From: Conyzicola nivalis
GTDB taxonomy: Bacteria > Actinomycetota > Actinomycetes > Actinomycetales > Microbacteriaceae
Length of the DNA stretch: 64,000 nucleotides
Reading direction: 5' to 3'
NCBI RefSeq assembly: GCF_014639655.1
Contig: NZ_BMGB01000002.1
Location: 1-64,000 of the forward strand
This document shows, one piece after another, positions 10,876 to 18,704 of the stretch. The stretch's first letter is position 1. Every line of letters begins with the position of its first letter. A program made the position numbers and the translations under genes. The notes below the pieces were generated by a model, which searched no databases, had not been told where the DNA came from, and worked only from the letters and a program-made list of their open reading frames with translations.

Positions 10876-10928
10876 GCGGGTTGAGCCTGTCGAAACCGCT
10901 CGTTCGGGTTTCGACAGGCCCAACCCGC
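10876..10928. repeat. Intergenic palindrome of the GGTTGAG/TTTCGA family, probable bidirectional terminator
   Basis: An 8-bp outer stem (10876-10883 with 10921-10928) and a 13-bp inner stem (10885-10897 with 10907-10919) carry the repeat core GCCTGTCGAAACC. It sits between two convergent genes. The same core recurs inside lhr (46368-46419). Confidence 0.8.
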
Positions 10929-10944
10929 TTAACGGCTCAACACG

Positions 10945-12303
10945 CTAGAACTGAGGCGCGTCGACGCGCTCGACCGTGGACCGGGTGAATGCCTGCCTCA
11001 GCGCCTCGCGGAGGTGGATCGCCTCGGAGTCGATGATCGTTGTGAAGCCAAGCCGCTTCGCTTCGGCCACCCGCTGCTTAGCCGAGGACGCCGGGCGGAT
11101 CTCGCCGGCGAGGCTGATCTCGCCGATGACCGCCTGCGTGAGGGGGAACGCCTTGTCGTTGAACGCGCTCGCGATGGCTAACGCGATCGCCAGGTCGGCT
11201 CCGGGTTCGGTGACGCGGATTCCGCCCACGGTCGAGACGTAGACGTCGACCTCGGACAGCTTCAAGCCCGCCCGACGCTCGAGCACGGCGAGCAGCATCG
11301 CGACACGCGAGCCGTCGACGCCGTTGACGACGCGGCGCGGCTGCGGAGCGTTGCTCTTGACGATGAGCGCCTGCACCTCGACCGGCAGCGACCGCCGCCC
11401 CTCGACCGCGATCGTGACGCACGTGCCGCTCACCGGCTGGCGCGCGCGGGAGAGGAAGAGCCCGCTGGGATCGGCTACCTCGGCGATGCCGTCGCCCGTC
11501 ATCTCGAAACAGCCGACCTCGTCGGTGGGGCCGAAACGGTTCTTGTGCGAGCGCACGAAGCGCAGCGCAGTCTGGCGGTCGCCCTCGAACTGCAGCACGA
11601 CGTCGACGAGGTGTTCGAGCAGGCGGGGTCCGGCGATTGAGCCGTCTTTCGTGACATGCCCGACGAGCAGCACGGGGAGGTTGCGGTCTTTGGAGACGCG
11701 GATGAGGGTGGATGCCACCTCCCGCACCTGAGACGGACCGCCCGCTAGACCCTCCGACAGCGACGACGACACGGTCTGCACCGAGTCGACGATGACGAGT
11801 TGCGGTTCGACGGCGTCGATCTGGCCGAGGATCGTGGCGAGGTCGGTTTCGGCGGCGAGGTAGAGGGTGGGCTGCAACGCGTTCGTGCGCTGTGCGCGCA
11901 GGCGCACCTGGCTCACCGATTCTTCGGCCGAGACGTAGAGGACGCGCTGCCCGGTGGCCGCGGCGCGCGAGGCCACCTCGAGCAGCAGCGTGGACTTGCC
12001 GACGCCCGGCTCGCCGCTGAGCAGGATGGCGGCGCCCGGAACGATGCCGCCGCCCAGTACCCGGTCGAATTCGGCGATGCCGCTCGGCCAGTGCGCTACT
12101 GATTCCGCGCCGATCTCGGTGATCGGGCGGGCTCCCCGCGCATCCGAAATCTTGAGGGGCGTGACGCCACGAGGCGCGAGGCCGACGGTCTCTGCCTGGT
12201 CGACGACGGTGCCCCAGGCCTGGCACTCGCCGCAGCGGCCGACCCACTTGATGCTGGAGGCGCCGCACTCGGTGCAGCGGAAATTGGTGGTGACGCGGGC
12301 CAT
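10945..12303 (-). CDS. radA: DNA repair protein RadA
   Basis: RecA-related ATPase that processes recombination intermediates by branch migration. All family parts are present in 452 residues: the N-terminal C4 zinc finger (C10, C13, C24, C27), Walker A GEPGVGKST at 97-105, the RadA-specific KNRFG motif near 255, and a C-terminal Lon-like domain. The ATG stands 6 nt after TAGGCT on the minus strand, so the mRNA is probably leaderless. It is convergent with the acidic-protein operon. Confidence 0.96.
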   Translation of the reverse strand: MARVTTNFRCTECGASSIKWVGRCGECQAWGTVVDQAETVGLAPRGVTPLKISDARGARPITEIGAESVAHWPSGIAEFDRVLGGGIVPGAAILLSGEPGVGKSTLLLEVASRAAATGQRVLYVSAEESVSQVRLRAQRTNALQPTLYLAAETDLATILGQIDAVEPQLVIVDSVQTVSSSLSEGLAGGPSQVREVASTLIRVSKDRNLPVLLVGHVTKDGSIAGPRLLEHLVDVVLQFEGDRQTALRFVRSHKNRFGPTDEVGCFEMTGDGIAEVADPSGLFLSRARQPVSGTCVTIAVEGRRSLPVEVQALIVKSNAPQPRRVVNGVDGSRVAMLLAVLERRAGLKLSEVDVYVSTVGGIRVTEPGADLAIALAIASAFNDKAFPLTQAVIGEISLAGEIRPASSAKQRVAEAKRLGFTTIIDSEAIHLREALRQAFTRSTVERVDAPQF

Positions 12304-12315
12304 TCGCTCAGCCTA
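12304..12315 (-). promoter_or_regulatory. Leaderless promoter of radA (-10 TAGGCT)
   Basis: Minus strand TAGGCT (12315-12310), 6 nt, then ATG at 12303; no Shine-Dalgarno sequence. Confidence 0.45.
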
Positions 12316-12342
12316 GGCGAGGCCACCGTCACGGGCAGACAG

Positions 12343-12383
12343 CGATGCGCGGGACGTCCGAAACCCGGACGCCCCGCGCATCG
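12343..12383 (-). terminator. Long hairpin ending the MacAB-like operon
   Basis: An 18-bp stem with a single A-C position, 12343-12360 with 12366-12383, closes a 5-nt loop. It lies 9 bases beyond the stop of the last leftward gene. There is no T run on either side, so the terminator call rests on stem strength and position. Confidence 0.6.
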
Positions 12384-12391
12384 GGGGAGGA

Positions 12392-12880
12392 CTAGTTCGA
12401 CGAGGAGTCGGTCGGCGGGGTTCCGCCGCCCATGCCGCCGCCGAAGCCGGTGGCTCCCTCGGAGATCGACGTGGCTGCGACGCTGCCGTCGTCGTCTGCC
12501 TCGCCGACGACCGTGAGGCTGTCGCCCTCGGCGAGAGCGGAGACCGAGCTGTCCTCGGTGGTGGTGACGGTCGTGTCGTCCGTCGTCGTTACGGTGACGG
12601 TGGAGCCGTCGCTGGTTTCGATCGTGACGGTGTCGCCGTCGACCGCGATGACGGTGCCCGACGTGAAGCCGCCGCCGGCGCCGCCCGCGAAGCCGCCGGT
12701 CGGTGCCTCGCCTGTGGCGCCGTCGGGGCGCGTCATGCCGCCGGCCGCCTGCGAGCTGCTGGCGGTGTTCTGGCCGATGAGCACGCCGCCGAAGATGCCG
12801 ATGCCGAGCGCGGCGACGATGACGAGGATCGGGGTGATGAAGCGGGCGGCCGACTTCTTGGCCGGGGTGGTGTTGGTCAT
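12392..12880 (-). CDS. Membrane-anchored Thr/Gly-rich protein (DUF5666-like)
   Basis: 162 residues: one transmembrane helix (about 15-37), a Gly/Phe-rich linker, a Thr/Val-rich beta domain (about 72-140) resembling DUF5666-type OB domains, and a GFGGGMGGG-rich tail. GGACACC precedes the ATG. It follows the permease gene by 31 nt on the same strand and so probably belongs to the export operon. Its Gly-rich segments echo the tail of the adaptor protein encoded at 14836-16089. Confidence 0.7.
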   Translation of the reverse strand: MTNTTPAKKSAARFITPILVIVAALGIGIFGGVLIGQNTASSSQAAGGMTRPDGATGEAPTGGFAGGAGGGFTSGTVIAVDGDTVTIETSDGSTVTVTTTDDTTVTTTEDSSVSALAEGDSLTVVGEADDDGSVAATSISEGATGFGGGMGGGTPPTDSSSN

Positions 12881-12911
12881 GATGGTGTCCTTCGGTTGTG
12901 GTGGGTGGGGG

Positions 12912-14129
12912 TCAGACGGCCCGGAGGGCCTGGATGGGGCGCATCGCCGCGGCGCGGGCGGCGGGGTAGACGCCGAAGAACACGCCGATCGCGACCGAGA
13001 CTCCGAGGGCGAGCGGGATGGAGTAGTCGAGAACGACCGGCTGGGTGCCGTAGATCTTGTAGTTCGCGCCGATGAGCGCGGCGACCACGCCCAGCAGGCC
13101 GCCGAGCAGGGTGAGCGTCGCCGCCTCGGCGAGGAACTGGCCGAGGATCGCGCCCCGGGTGGCGCCGAGCGCCTTGCGGATGCCGATCTCCTTGGTGCGC
13201 TCGGTGACGGACACGAGCATCACGTTGGTGACGCCGATGCCGCCGACGAGCAGGCTGATGGCCGCGACGACGCCGAGAAGCACGGTGAAGCTGTCGGCGC
13301 TCTCCTCCTGGGTCTCCAGAAGGGAGCTCTGGTTGCTGATCGAGTAGCTCTCGTCGTCTTCGGTCTGGCCGAGCAGTTGGTTGAGCATGATCTCGATCTC
13401 GCCCTCAGCGGCGTCTACCGAGTCGGAGTCGGTCGCCTCGACCGAGAGGGTGGAGACGGCGCCGAATCCGGTGAACGACTTCTGGATGCGCGTGATGGGC
13501 GCGATGACCACCGAGTTCGCGTCGGTCGCGCCCGTGCTGCTCTGGTTCTCGAGCACGCCCACGACGGTGAACGGGGTGCCATCGACGGTGATCGATTCGC
13601 CGAGCGCCGACCCCGAGGGGAAGAGGGTGGTGGCGAGGGTCTGGCCGATCACGGCGACCTTCGCCGAGCTGGTGACCTCCGCGTCGGTGAACGCCTCGCC
13701 GGTGCCGACGCCGGTGGTGCCCACCTCGAAGTAGTTGGTCGTGGTGCCGATGATGCTGACACTGTCGCTCGACGCGTTCGCGGACGACACCGTGAGGCTC
13801 GCGCTCACCTGGGGTGTGACGGATGACACGTGGCCGAGGTCGGCCGCGGCGAGCTGGTCTGCCACCGCCGTCGTGATCACCTTGTCGGTGCTCGCCGCGG
13901 TGGACTCCTCTCCTCCACCACCGCCCATTCCGCTCGCGCGCACCGTGATGGTGTTGGCGCCGAGGCCGGAAATAGCGTTCTTGACCTCCTGGGCCGAGCC
14001 GTTTCCCACGGCGAGCAGCAGAATGACGGAGGCCACACCGATCATGACCCCGAGGAGGGTCAGGATGGAACGCAGCTTGTTGGCCGTGACGCCGCGGAAG
14101 GCCGAGATGAGGATCTCGAAGACGCTCAT
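12912..14129 (-). CDS. ABC transporter permease, MacB/FtsX type
   Basis: 405 residues with the MacB topology: TM1 near 18-42 (GVMIGVASVILLLAVG), a large extracytoplasmic domain (about 45-280) and three C-terminal helices in an FtsX fold (DSFTVLLGVVAAISLLVGGIGVTN..., ending ARAAAMRPIQALRAV). MacB permeases drive mechanotransmission rather than classical transport; export of peptides or antibiotics is usual. The start ATG overlaps the stop of the ATPase gene (ATGA), so longer readings of this frame beyond 14129 are not used. Confidence 0.9.
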   Translation of the reverse strand: MSVFEILISAFRGVTANKLRSILTLLGVMIGVASVILLLAVGNGSAQEVKNAISGLGANTITVRASGMGGGGGEESTAASTDKVITTAVADQLAAADLGHVSSVTPQVSASLTVSSANASSDSVSIIGTTTNYFEVGTTGVGTGEAFTDAEVTSSAKVAVIGQTLATTLFPSGSALGESITVDGTPFTVVGVLENQSSTGATDANSVVIAPITRIQKSFTGFGAVSTLSVEATDSDSVDAAEGEIEIMLNQLLGQTEDDESYSISNQSSLLETQEESADSFTVLLGVVAAISLLVGGIGVTNVMLVSVTERTKEIGIRKALGATRGAILGQFLAEAATLTLLGGLLGVVAALIGANYKIYGTQPVVLDYSIPLALGVSVAIGVFFGVYPAARAAAMRPIQALRAV

Positions 14130-14836
14130 GCGAGCACCGCCTTGGGGGCGTGCGCGTTGAGCCGGTCGTCGACGATGAGTCCGTCGCTGATGGTGATAAC
14201 GCGGTGCGCGCGCTCGGCGACGTGGTCTTCGTGCGTGATGATCACGATGGTCTTTCCCTGGGCGGCGAGCGAGTCGAACAGGCCGAGGATGTCGTCGGTC
14301 GACTCGTTGTCGAGGTTTCCGGTCGGTTCGTCGGCGAGGATCAGCGTCGGGTTGGTGACGAGGGCGCGGGCGATCGCGACGCGTTGCTGCTGGCCGCCGG
14401 AGAGTTCCTGCGGTTCGTGGCCGGAGCGCGCCACGAGCCCGACGTTGTCGAGTGCCTCGAGCGCCCGTTGGCGGCGCTCGCCGCGGGAGACCCCGCCGTA
14501 GACGAGGGGCAGCTCCACGTTGGCGAGCGCCGACATGCGCGCGATCAGGTTGAACGACTGGAAGATGAACCCGATCTCCCTGTTGCGCACCTTGGCGAGC
14601 TCGTTCTCGGTGAGCGAGGCGACGTCGTGCCCGGCCAGGGAGTAGGTTCCGTGCGACGCGATGTCGAGACATCCGAGCAGGTTCATCAACGTGGACTTTC
14701 CCGACCCGGAGGGTCCCATGATCGCCACGTAGTCGCCCGCCTCGACGGCCAGGTCGATGCCGCGCAGGGCGTGCACGACGGCCTCGCCCGTGCCGTAGAC
14801 CTGCTGCACCTCGTCGAGTTCGAGTACGAGCGTCAT
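14126..14836 (-). CDS. ABC transporter ATP-binding protein, MacB/LolD type
   Basis: 236-residue ATPase with Walker A GPSGSGKST at 41-49, signature LSGGQQQR near 145 and Walker B LILADEPTGNLD. It pairs with the permease encoded immediately downstream. It overlaps both neighbours by 1-4 nt, so adaptor, ATPase and permease are translationally coupled. Confidence 0.93.
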   Translation of the reverse strand: MTLVLELDEVQQVYGTGEAVVHALRGIDLAVEAGDYVAIMGPSGSGKSTLMNLLGCLDIASHGTYSLAGHDVASLTENELAKVRNREIGFIFQSFNLIARMSALANVELPLVYGGVSRGERRQRALEALDNVGLVARSGHEPQELSGGQQQRVAIARALVTNPTLILADEPTGNLDNESTDDILGLFDSLAAQGKTIVIITHEDHVAERAHRVITISDGLIVDDRLNAHAPKAVLA

Positions 14837-16089
14837 CAGTTGCCGCCGGGGAACGTGCCGCCGGTGGGGGGAGTGAAGCCGCCGGTTCCGCCGCCGCCCC
14901 CGCCAGGGAAGCCGCCCTGCTCGGTGGTCGTGCCGGTGTCGCTCTCGGTGGTCGCGGCCACCTCGCCGAGCACGATCGTCTGGCCCTCGGTGAGTCCCGA
15001 GGTGATCTCGGTGCCGGCGTCGCCGGCCACACCGAGCTCGACCGTGGTCGTGGTGACCTCGTCGTCGTCGCCGATCACGTCAACCGTCGACGTGCCGTCG
15101 GTCGCTGTGGTGATTGCCGCGGTGGGCACGTAGAGGGCGTCGTCGGCGGAGCTGACGGTGGTGATGGTGACCTCGGCGGTCTGCCCGAGCCGTAGTTCGG
15201 CGGGCACGGAGTCGAGGGTGATCGTCGTGGAGTAGGTGACCACGGAGTTGCTCGTGGTTCCGGTCGGGGCGATCGCGGTGACGGTCGCGGTGGCCGTGAC
15301 GTCGGCGAGGGCCGGGAAGGTGACGTCGGCCGTCTGGCCGACCGCGACGAGGGCGATGTCGGCCTCGGCGATCGCGGCGGTCATGGTCATCTTCGAGGTG
15401 TCGGCGATCGTCACGAAGCCGCCGCTCGACGTGGTCGTGGTGCCCGTCTCCGCCTCGGTGGTGGAGCTGCCGGCCGCGCTCGAGCCGCTGCTGCCGCCGA
15501 CCGTCCCCCCGACCGCGGTGACGATGCCGCCGAACGGTGCCACGAGCACGGCGTCGGCGCGGTTGGCATTCGCGGTGGCGAGGGCGTCCGTGGCATCCGC
15601 CACTTTGTCCTTCGCGTCGAGAACCTGCGTCTTCGCGCTCGAAAGTTCTTGAGCGGCACCCGAGGCGGTTTGCTGATCGGTGGATGACGCGTCGGCGGTA
15701 GCTGTCGCGACGGCGGCGTTCGCCGTGGCGAGGTCCGTTTTGGCCCGGGTCAGCGTGTTCGTGGCCGACGTGACCTCCTTGTCGAGGTCGGTCGGATCGA
15801 GCGAGCCGACCTGCTGCCCTTCGGACACGGCCTGGCCGAGGGCGACGTCGACCGTCGCGATCGTGCCCGAAACGGCGAAGTCGGCGGTGACCTCGCGCCA
15901 CGCCGCGACCGAGCCGCTCGCGGTGATCGTGCTGCTCACGGTCCCCTGCTGCACGGTCGAGGTGAGCTGCGTCGCCTCGGTCGAGGTGGTCGCCTGGGCG
16001 GGCAGCAGGATGAGGAGACTCGCGGCTATGGCGCCAGCGATCACGATGCCTAGGGACGTGTTGATGAGCACGGGTCGGGAAATCTTCAT
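14836..16089 (-). CDS. HlyD/MacA-type efflux adaptor subunit
   Basis: 417 residues: an N-terminal membrane anchor (about 8-30), a beta-barrel/lipoyl half, an Ala/Thr-rich alpha hairpin (about 105-170, e.g. AKTDLATANAAVATATADAS), a second lipoyl half and a membrane-proximal domain. The tail from about 390 is low-complexity Gly/Phe/Pro. In Gram-positives such adaptors assist MacB pumps without an outer-membrane channel. It is first in the leftward operon; no clear promoter was found in the 117-base gap to tRNA-Ser. Confidence 0.85.
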   Translation of the reverse strand: MKISRPVLINTSLGIVIAGAIAASLLILLPAQATTSTEATQLTSTVQQGTVSSTITASGSVAAWREVTADFAVSGTIATVDVALGQAVSEGQQVGSLDPTDLDKEVTSATNTLTRAKTDLATANAAVATATADASSTDQQTASGAAQELSSAKTQVLDAKDKVADATDALATANANRADAVLVAPFGGIVTAVGGTVGGSSGSSAAGSSTTEAETGTTTTSSGGFVTIADTSKMTMTAAIAEADIALVAVGQTADVTFPALADVTATATVTAIAPTGTTSNSVVTYSTTITLDSVPAELRLGQTAEVTITTVSSADDALYVPTAAITTATDGTSTVDVIGDDDEVTTTTVELGVAGDAGTEITSGLTEGQTIVLGEVAATTESDTGTTTEQGGFPGGGGGGTGGFTPPTGGTFPGGN

Positions 16090-16206
16090 TCCCGCAGAGT
16101 GCGGGAGCGGTCTATGCGCGTTCTAGGCCGAACCTGTGAAACGGCCGTGTGCGCTTTCCCGGCCCCGATTCTGGATGTGAGTCATCTCTGTACTAAGATC
16201 GTCCTC

Positions 16207-16297
16207 GGAACCGTGTCCGAGCGGCCGAAGGTGCAACTCTCGAAAAGTTGTGTGGGTGTTGAGCCCACCGTGGGTTCAAATCCCACCGGTTCCGCCA
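16207..16297 (+). tRNA. tRNA-Ser (anticodon CGA)
   Basis: A complete type II tRNA with encoded CCA. The acceptor stem GGAACCG pairs with CGGTTCC. The anticodon arm CAACT-CTCGAAA-AGTTG has CGA at the anticodon position. It has a long variable arm (GTGGGTGTTGAGCCCAC region) and a T loop with GGTTCAAATCC. A weak -10 (TAAGAT, 16194-16199) stands ahead. It reads serine UCG codons. Confidence 0.95.
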
Positions 16298-16303
16298 GAA
16301 ACA

Positions 16304-16336
16304 AACCCCGTCATCCTCGTGATCACGGGGTTTTTT
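16304..16336 (+). terminator. Terminator after tRNA-Ser
   Basis: AACCCCGT (16304-16311) pairs with ACGGGGTT (16325-16332) and runs into six T residues. Confidence 0.85.
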
Positions 16337-16363
16337 CTGTTTCGCGAGCTTTTCGGGGCCCAG

Positions 16364-16717
16364 TCAGCCGTCGGTATCCGTCCAGGACGCGATGCCTACG
16401 CCGTGGTTGTCGGGCGACGCGAGCGACCACCAGTCGGGTGCGTGCGAATCGTCGGCGAGTCTCCCTCCGGCGGCGAGGGCGGCGTCTACCCGCGCACGGG
16501 CCATGCCGATCGACTGCGCCAGCGTCGGATCGGGGGTCAGCTTCAGCTCTGCCGCTGCCTCGGACGCCTCCGCGGCGAACTCTGTGGCGGCCCTGGGGAT
16601 GCCGTCGGGACTGCGGTGCGGCACGCGCACGACGACGCCCTCGGGTCGCAGGTCCTGCGGGCCCGTGCCTGTGACGCGCCAGCCGGCGCTACACAGTACT
16701 CGCAGGGCGGTGCGCAC
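16364..16717 (-). CDS. Hypothetical protein
   Basis: 117 residues from a GTG start. No ATG, GTG or TTG lies upstream in frame before 16800, although the upstream frame still reads like protein, so an older and longer gene may have lost its start. It is Ala-rich in the middle (EFAAEASEAAAELKL) and ends SPDNHGVGIASWTDTDG. No family is recognised. It lies between the tRNA-Ser terminator and the TetR promoter. Confidence 0.45.
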   Translation of the reverse strand: MRTALRVLCSAGWRVTGTGPQDLRPEGVVVRVPHRSPDGIPRAATEFAAEASEAAAELKLTPDPTLAQSIGMARARVDAALAAGGRLADDSHAPDWWSLASPDNHGVGIASWTDTDG

Positions 16718-16790
16718 CGCGGGGGCGGGGCGCGCGCAGACGACAGCTAGGGGGTGCGCCGACCCCGGGTCATCCGTCGTTCTAAAATGA

Positions 16791-16812
16791 GAGTCCCTAC
16801 CAGATTGGACTC
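16791..16812. promoter_or_regulatory. Probable autoregulatory operator of the TetR gene
   Basis: The inverted repeat GAGTCC-N10-GGACTC (22 bp) lies between a -10-like TAAAAT (16783-16788) and the TetR ATG at 16816. Its size and position are what a dimeric TetR repressor that controls itself would need. Confidence 0.5.
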
Positions 16813-16815
16813 GCG

Positions 16816-17454
16816 ATGGCGCGACAGGAACGAGCGCGGATCACGCGAGACCGCCTCATCGACGCTGCCGCGAGCACCTTCTGCCGGCTCGGGTACGTGG
16901 CGACCACCACTTCGGATATCGCCAATGAGGCCGGCGCGACCCGCGGCGCGCTGTACTTCCACTTCACGTCGAAGGAGAAGATCGCGCGCGCGGTGATCGA
17001 GGAGGAGCAGCGGCGGGCAGTCGAGGCGGGCACCCACATCATGGCGCTGAATCGGTCGGCGGTCGAGACAATGCTGCTGCTGTGCACCGACCTCGCCCGG
17101 AGGCTCAGGGCGGACCCGATCGTGCAGGCGGGCATCCGGCTCGCCACCGAGAACGCGAACCTGGACCCGCCGCTGCGCTCGCCCTACCGGCAGTGGCTCG
17201 AGACCTTCTCGGCGATCGCCGCCCGGGCGGTCCGCGAGGGCGACTTCCGGGATAACGTCGACCCCGAGGCCTTCGCGCGGTTCCTGATCCCCGCCTACAC
17301 CGGCGTTCAGCTGGTCTCCGACACTTTCACGGGGCGCGAAGACCTGATGCTGCGTATCCGGGAGATGTGGACGTTCCTCTTTCCCGCGGTGGTCGCGACC
17401 GATCGGGCGCAGGATATGCAGGCACTGCTCGACGAGCTCATCCCCGCCGAGTAG
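16816..17454 (+). CDS. TetR regulator resembling gamma-butyrolactone receptors (ScbR/ArpA type)
   Basis: 212 residues. The N-terminal HTH (about 27-55) reads TSDIANEAGATRGALYFHFTSKEKIARAVI, which in my reading is closer to ScbR/ArpA autoregulator receptors than to generic TetR. The C-terminal domain keeps RADPIVQAGIRLATE, and W127 in YRQWLETF, at the place of the Trp essential for A-factor binding in ArpA. It ends in FPAVV and an alpha-helix as in that family. No AfsA-type synthase gene lies in the window, so the ligand is unknown. It is convergent with the SDR gene (16-nt gap). Confidence 0.8.
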   Translation: MARQERARITRDRLIDAAASTFCRLGYVATTTSDIANEAGATRGALYFHFTSKEKIARAVIEEEQRRAVEAGTHIMALNRSAVETMLLLCTDLARRLRADPIVQAGIRLATENANLDPPLRSPYRQWLETFSAIAARAVREGDFRDNVDPEAFARFLIPAYTGVQLVSDTFTGREDLMLRIREMWTFLFPAVVATDRAQDMQALLDELIPAE

Positions 17455-17470
17455 CGCCTGACGCGGGAGA

Positions 17471-18520
17471 CTACGCGGCGGACCAGCCGCCGTCGGAGGG
17501 CAGCACGACGCCGTTCACATTGACGCCGTCATCGCTCAGCAGGAAGGTGATGGATGCCGCGAGCGCATCGCTCTCGGCGGCGTCGGGCATGACCGACATA
17601 CCGACTCGCACGCGCTCCGCGCCGAGGGGAGACGCGAAGGTCGCCTCGATGTTGGTGATCGTGGGTCCGGGCGCGACCGCGTTGACGCGGATGCCGCTCG
17701 GCCCGTACATGAACGCGCCGCTCTTGGTGAGGCCGACGACCGCGTGCTTCGACGCCGTGTAGGCCGCGCCCGCCGCGGAGCCGCGCAGCGCCGCCTCCGA
17801 CGCGGTGTTCACGATGGAACCGCTCGCCTGGGCGAGCATCGCGGGGATGACGGCGCGCATGAGCTTCATCGTGCCGTCGACGTTGATCGAGAAGACGCGC
17901 TTCCACACGGCGTCCGAGATCTCGCCGACCGGTGTCATGTCGTCCATGATGCCGGCGATGTTGGCGAGGCCGTCGATGCGGTCGCCCGCGGCAGCGACGA
18001 TCGCTGCGATCGCGTCGTCGTCGGTGATGTTCGCGACGACCGCGACGATGTCGCCGCCCGGGATCGAGCCGACGAACTCGTCGAGGCGCTCCTGCGAGAT
18101 GTCGACGGCGATGACGCGGCCGCCCTCGCGCGCGACGCGCGACGCGGTCGCCCGGCCGATGCCCGATCCGGCGCCGGTGACGATGATCGTCTTGCCGCTG
18201 AAACGTCCGGAGTCGATACGCTCCACCCACGGTTCGCGTTCCACCGGTGCATCCGCGGTCTCTTCGACCGCCTCGGCGGCGGCGGCGCCCTCGGGAACTT
18301 CTCCGGCCTCGACCCGCGCGACGAGCCCGTCGATCATCTCCTGGGTGAAGGCGCCCTTGCTCAGCTTGACCAGGCGCTTGATCGCGAGCATGCGCACCGG
18401 GCGCATGACCTCGGCGCTCTGGCCCGCCTGCGCGAGCATGTCGCGGATGATCGGCCCGCCGACGGGGTGGTCGAGCCAGGTGGCGATGGACGAGTCTCCG
18501 GAGAGTGTGGTGGGGGTCAT
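17471..18520 (-). CDS. SDR family oxidoreductase with N-terminal extension
   Basis: 349 residues, about 100 more than a classical SDR. The catalytic domain starts near 105: cofactor motif TGAGSGIG 115-122, NIAG near 187, S241, Y254 and K258 (YTASK). The extra head (1-75: WLDHPVGGPIIRDML, then RLVKLSKGAFTQEMIDGLV) is well ordered and reminds me of the C-terminal tail of actinobacterial GH3 beta-glucosidases; an acidic Ala-rich linker joins it to the SDR. A GAAGGAAG ribosome site precedes the ATG. The substrate is unknown. Confidence 0.85.
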   Translation of the reverse strand: MTPTTLSGDSSIATWLDHPVGGPIIRDMLAQAGQSAEVMRPVRMLAIKRLVKLSKGAFTQEMIDGLVARVEAGEVPEGAAAAEAVEETADAPVEREPWVERIDSGRFSGKTIIVTGAGSGIGRATASRVAREGGRVIAVDISQERLDEFVGSIPGGDIVAVVANITDDDAIAAIVAAAGDRIDGLANIAGIMDDMTPVGEISDAVWKRVFSINVDGTMKLMRAVIPAMLAQASGSIVNTASEAALRGSAAGAAYTASKHAVVGLTKSGAFMYGPSGIRVNAVAPGPTITNIEATFASPLGAERVRVGMSVMPDAAESDALAASITFLLSDDGVNVNGVVLPSDGGWSAA

Positions 18521-18550
18521 GCGCGGGCTTCCTTCTTGGTAGTGGCGAAC

Positions 18551-18566
18551 CGGACAACATTGTCCG
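18551..18566. promoter_or_regulatory. Near-perfect palindrome upstream of the SDR gene, probable operator
   Basis: CGGACAA-CA-TTGTCCG, two 7-bp arms with a 2-bp centre, lies 31 bases before the SDR start. The form suits a TetR- or GntR-type repressor. It does not match the repeat in front of the TetR gene at 16791. Confidence 0.5.
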
Positions 18567-18601
18567 CGCTCAGGCTACACCCCGTCGCTGACCGTCCCGC
18601 C

Positions 18602-18686
18602 GTGCCAAATGCAGGAGATTTCGCGTCGAGTCACACGTTCACGCGGGAGGACGGGCGTCCAGCCGAAAATCTCCTGCATTTGGTAC
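18602..18686 (+). repeat. 85-bp inverted-end repeat element, copy A
   Basis: The left end GTGCCAAATGCAGGAGATTT (18602-18621) pairs with the right end at 18667-18686 at 19 of 20 positions (one G-T). The 45-bp core begins with CGCG and carries TCGAGTCACACG. It lies 18 bases beyond the stop of the leftward permease gene. Related copies are at 27016, 50327 and 50490. Confidence 0.85.
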
Positions 18687-18704
18687 AAAAGCGGGGTTGG
18701 CGCG

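Noticed and set aside
12912-15032. Reading the permease as a 706-residue protein
   Set aside because: The first 300 residues overlap the ATPase and adaptor genes in another frame. The ATG at 14129 gives a normal 405-residue MacB-type permease.
16364-16717. Extending the hypothetical gene upstream past 16717
   Set aside because: The frame stays open and looks protein-like, but no ATG, GTG or TTG occurs before the TetR promoter, so only the GTG start is kept.
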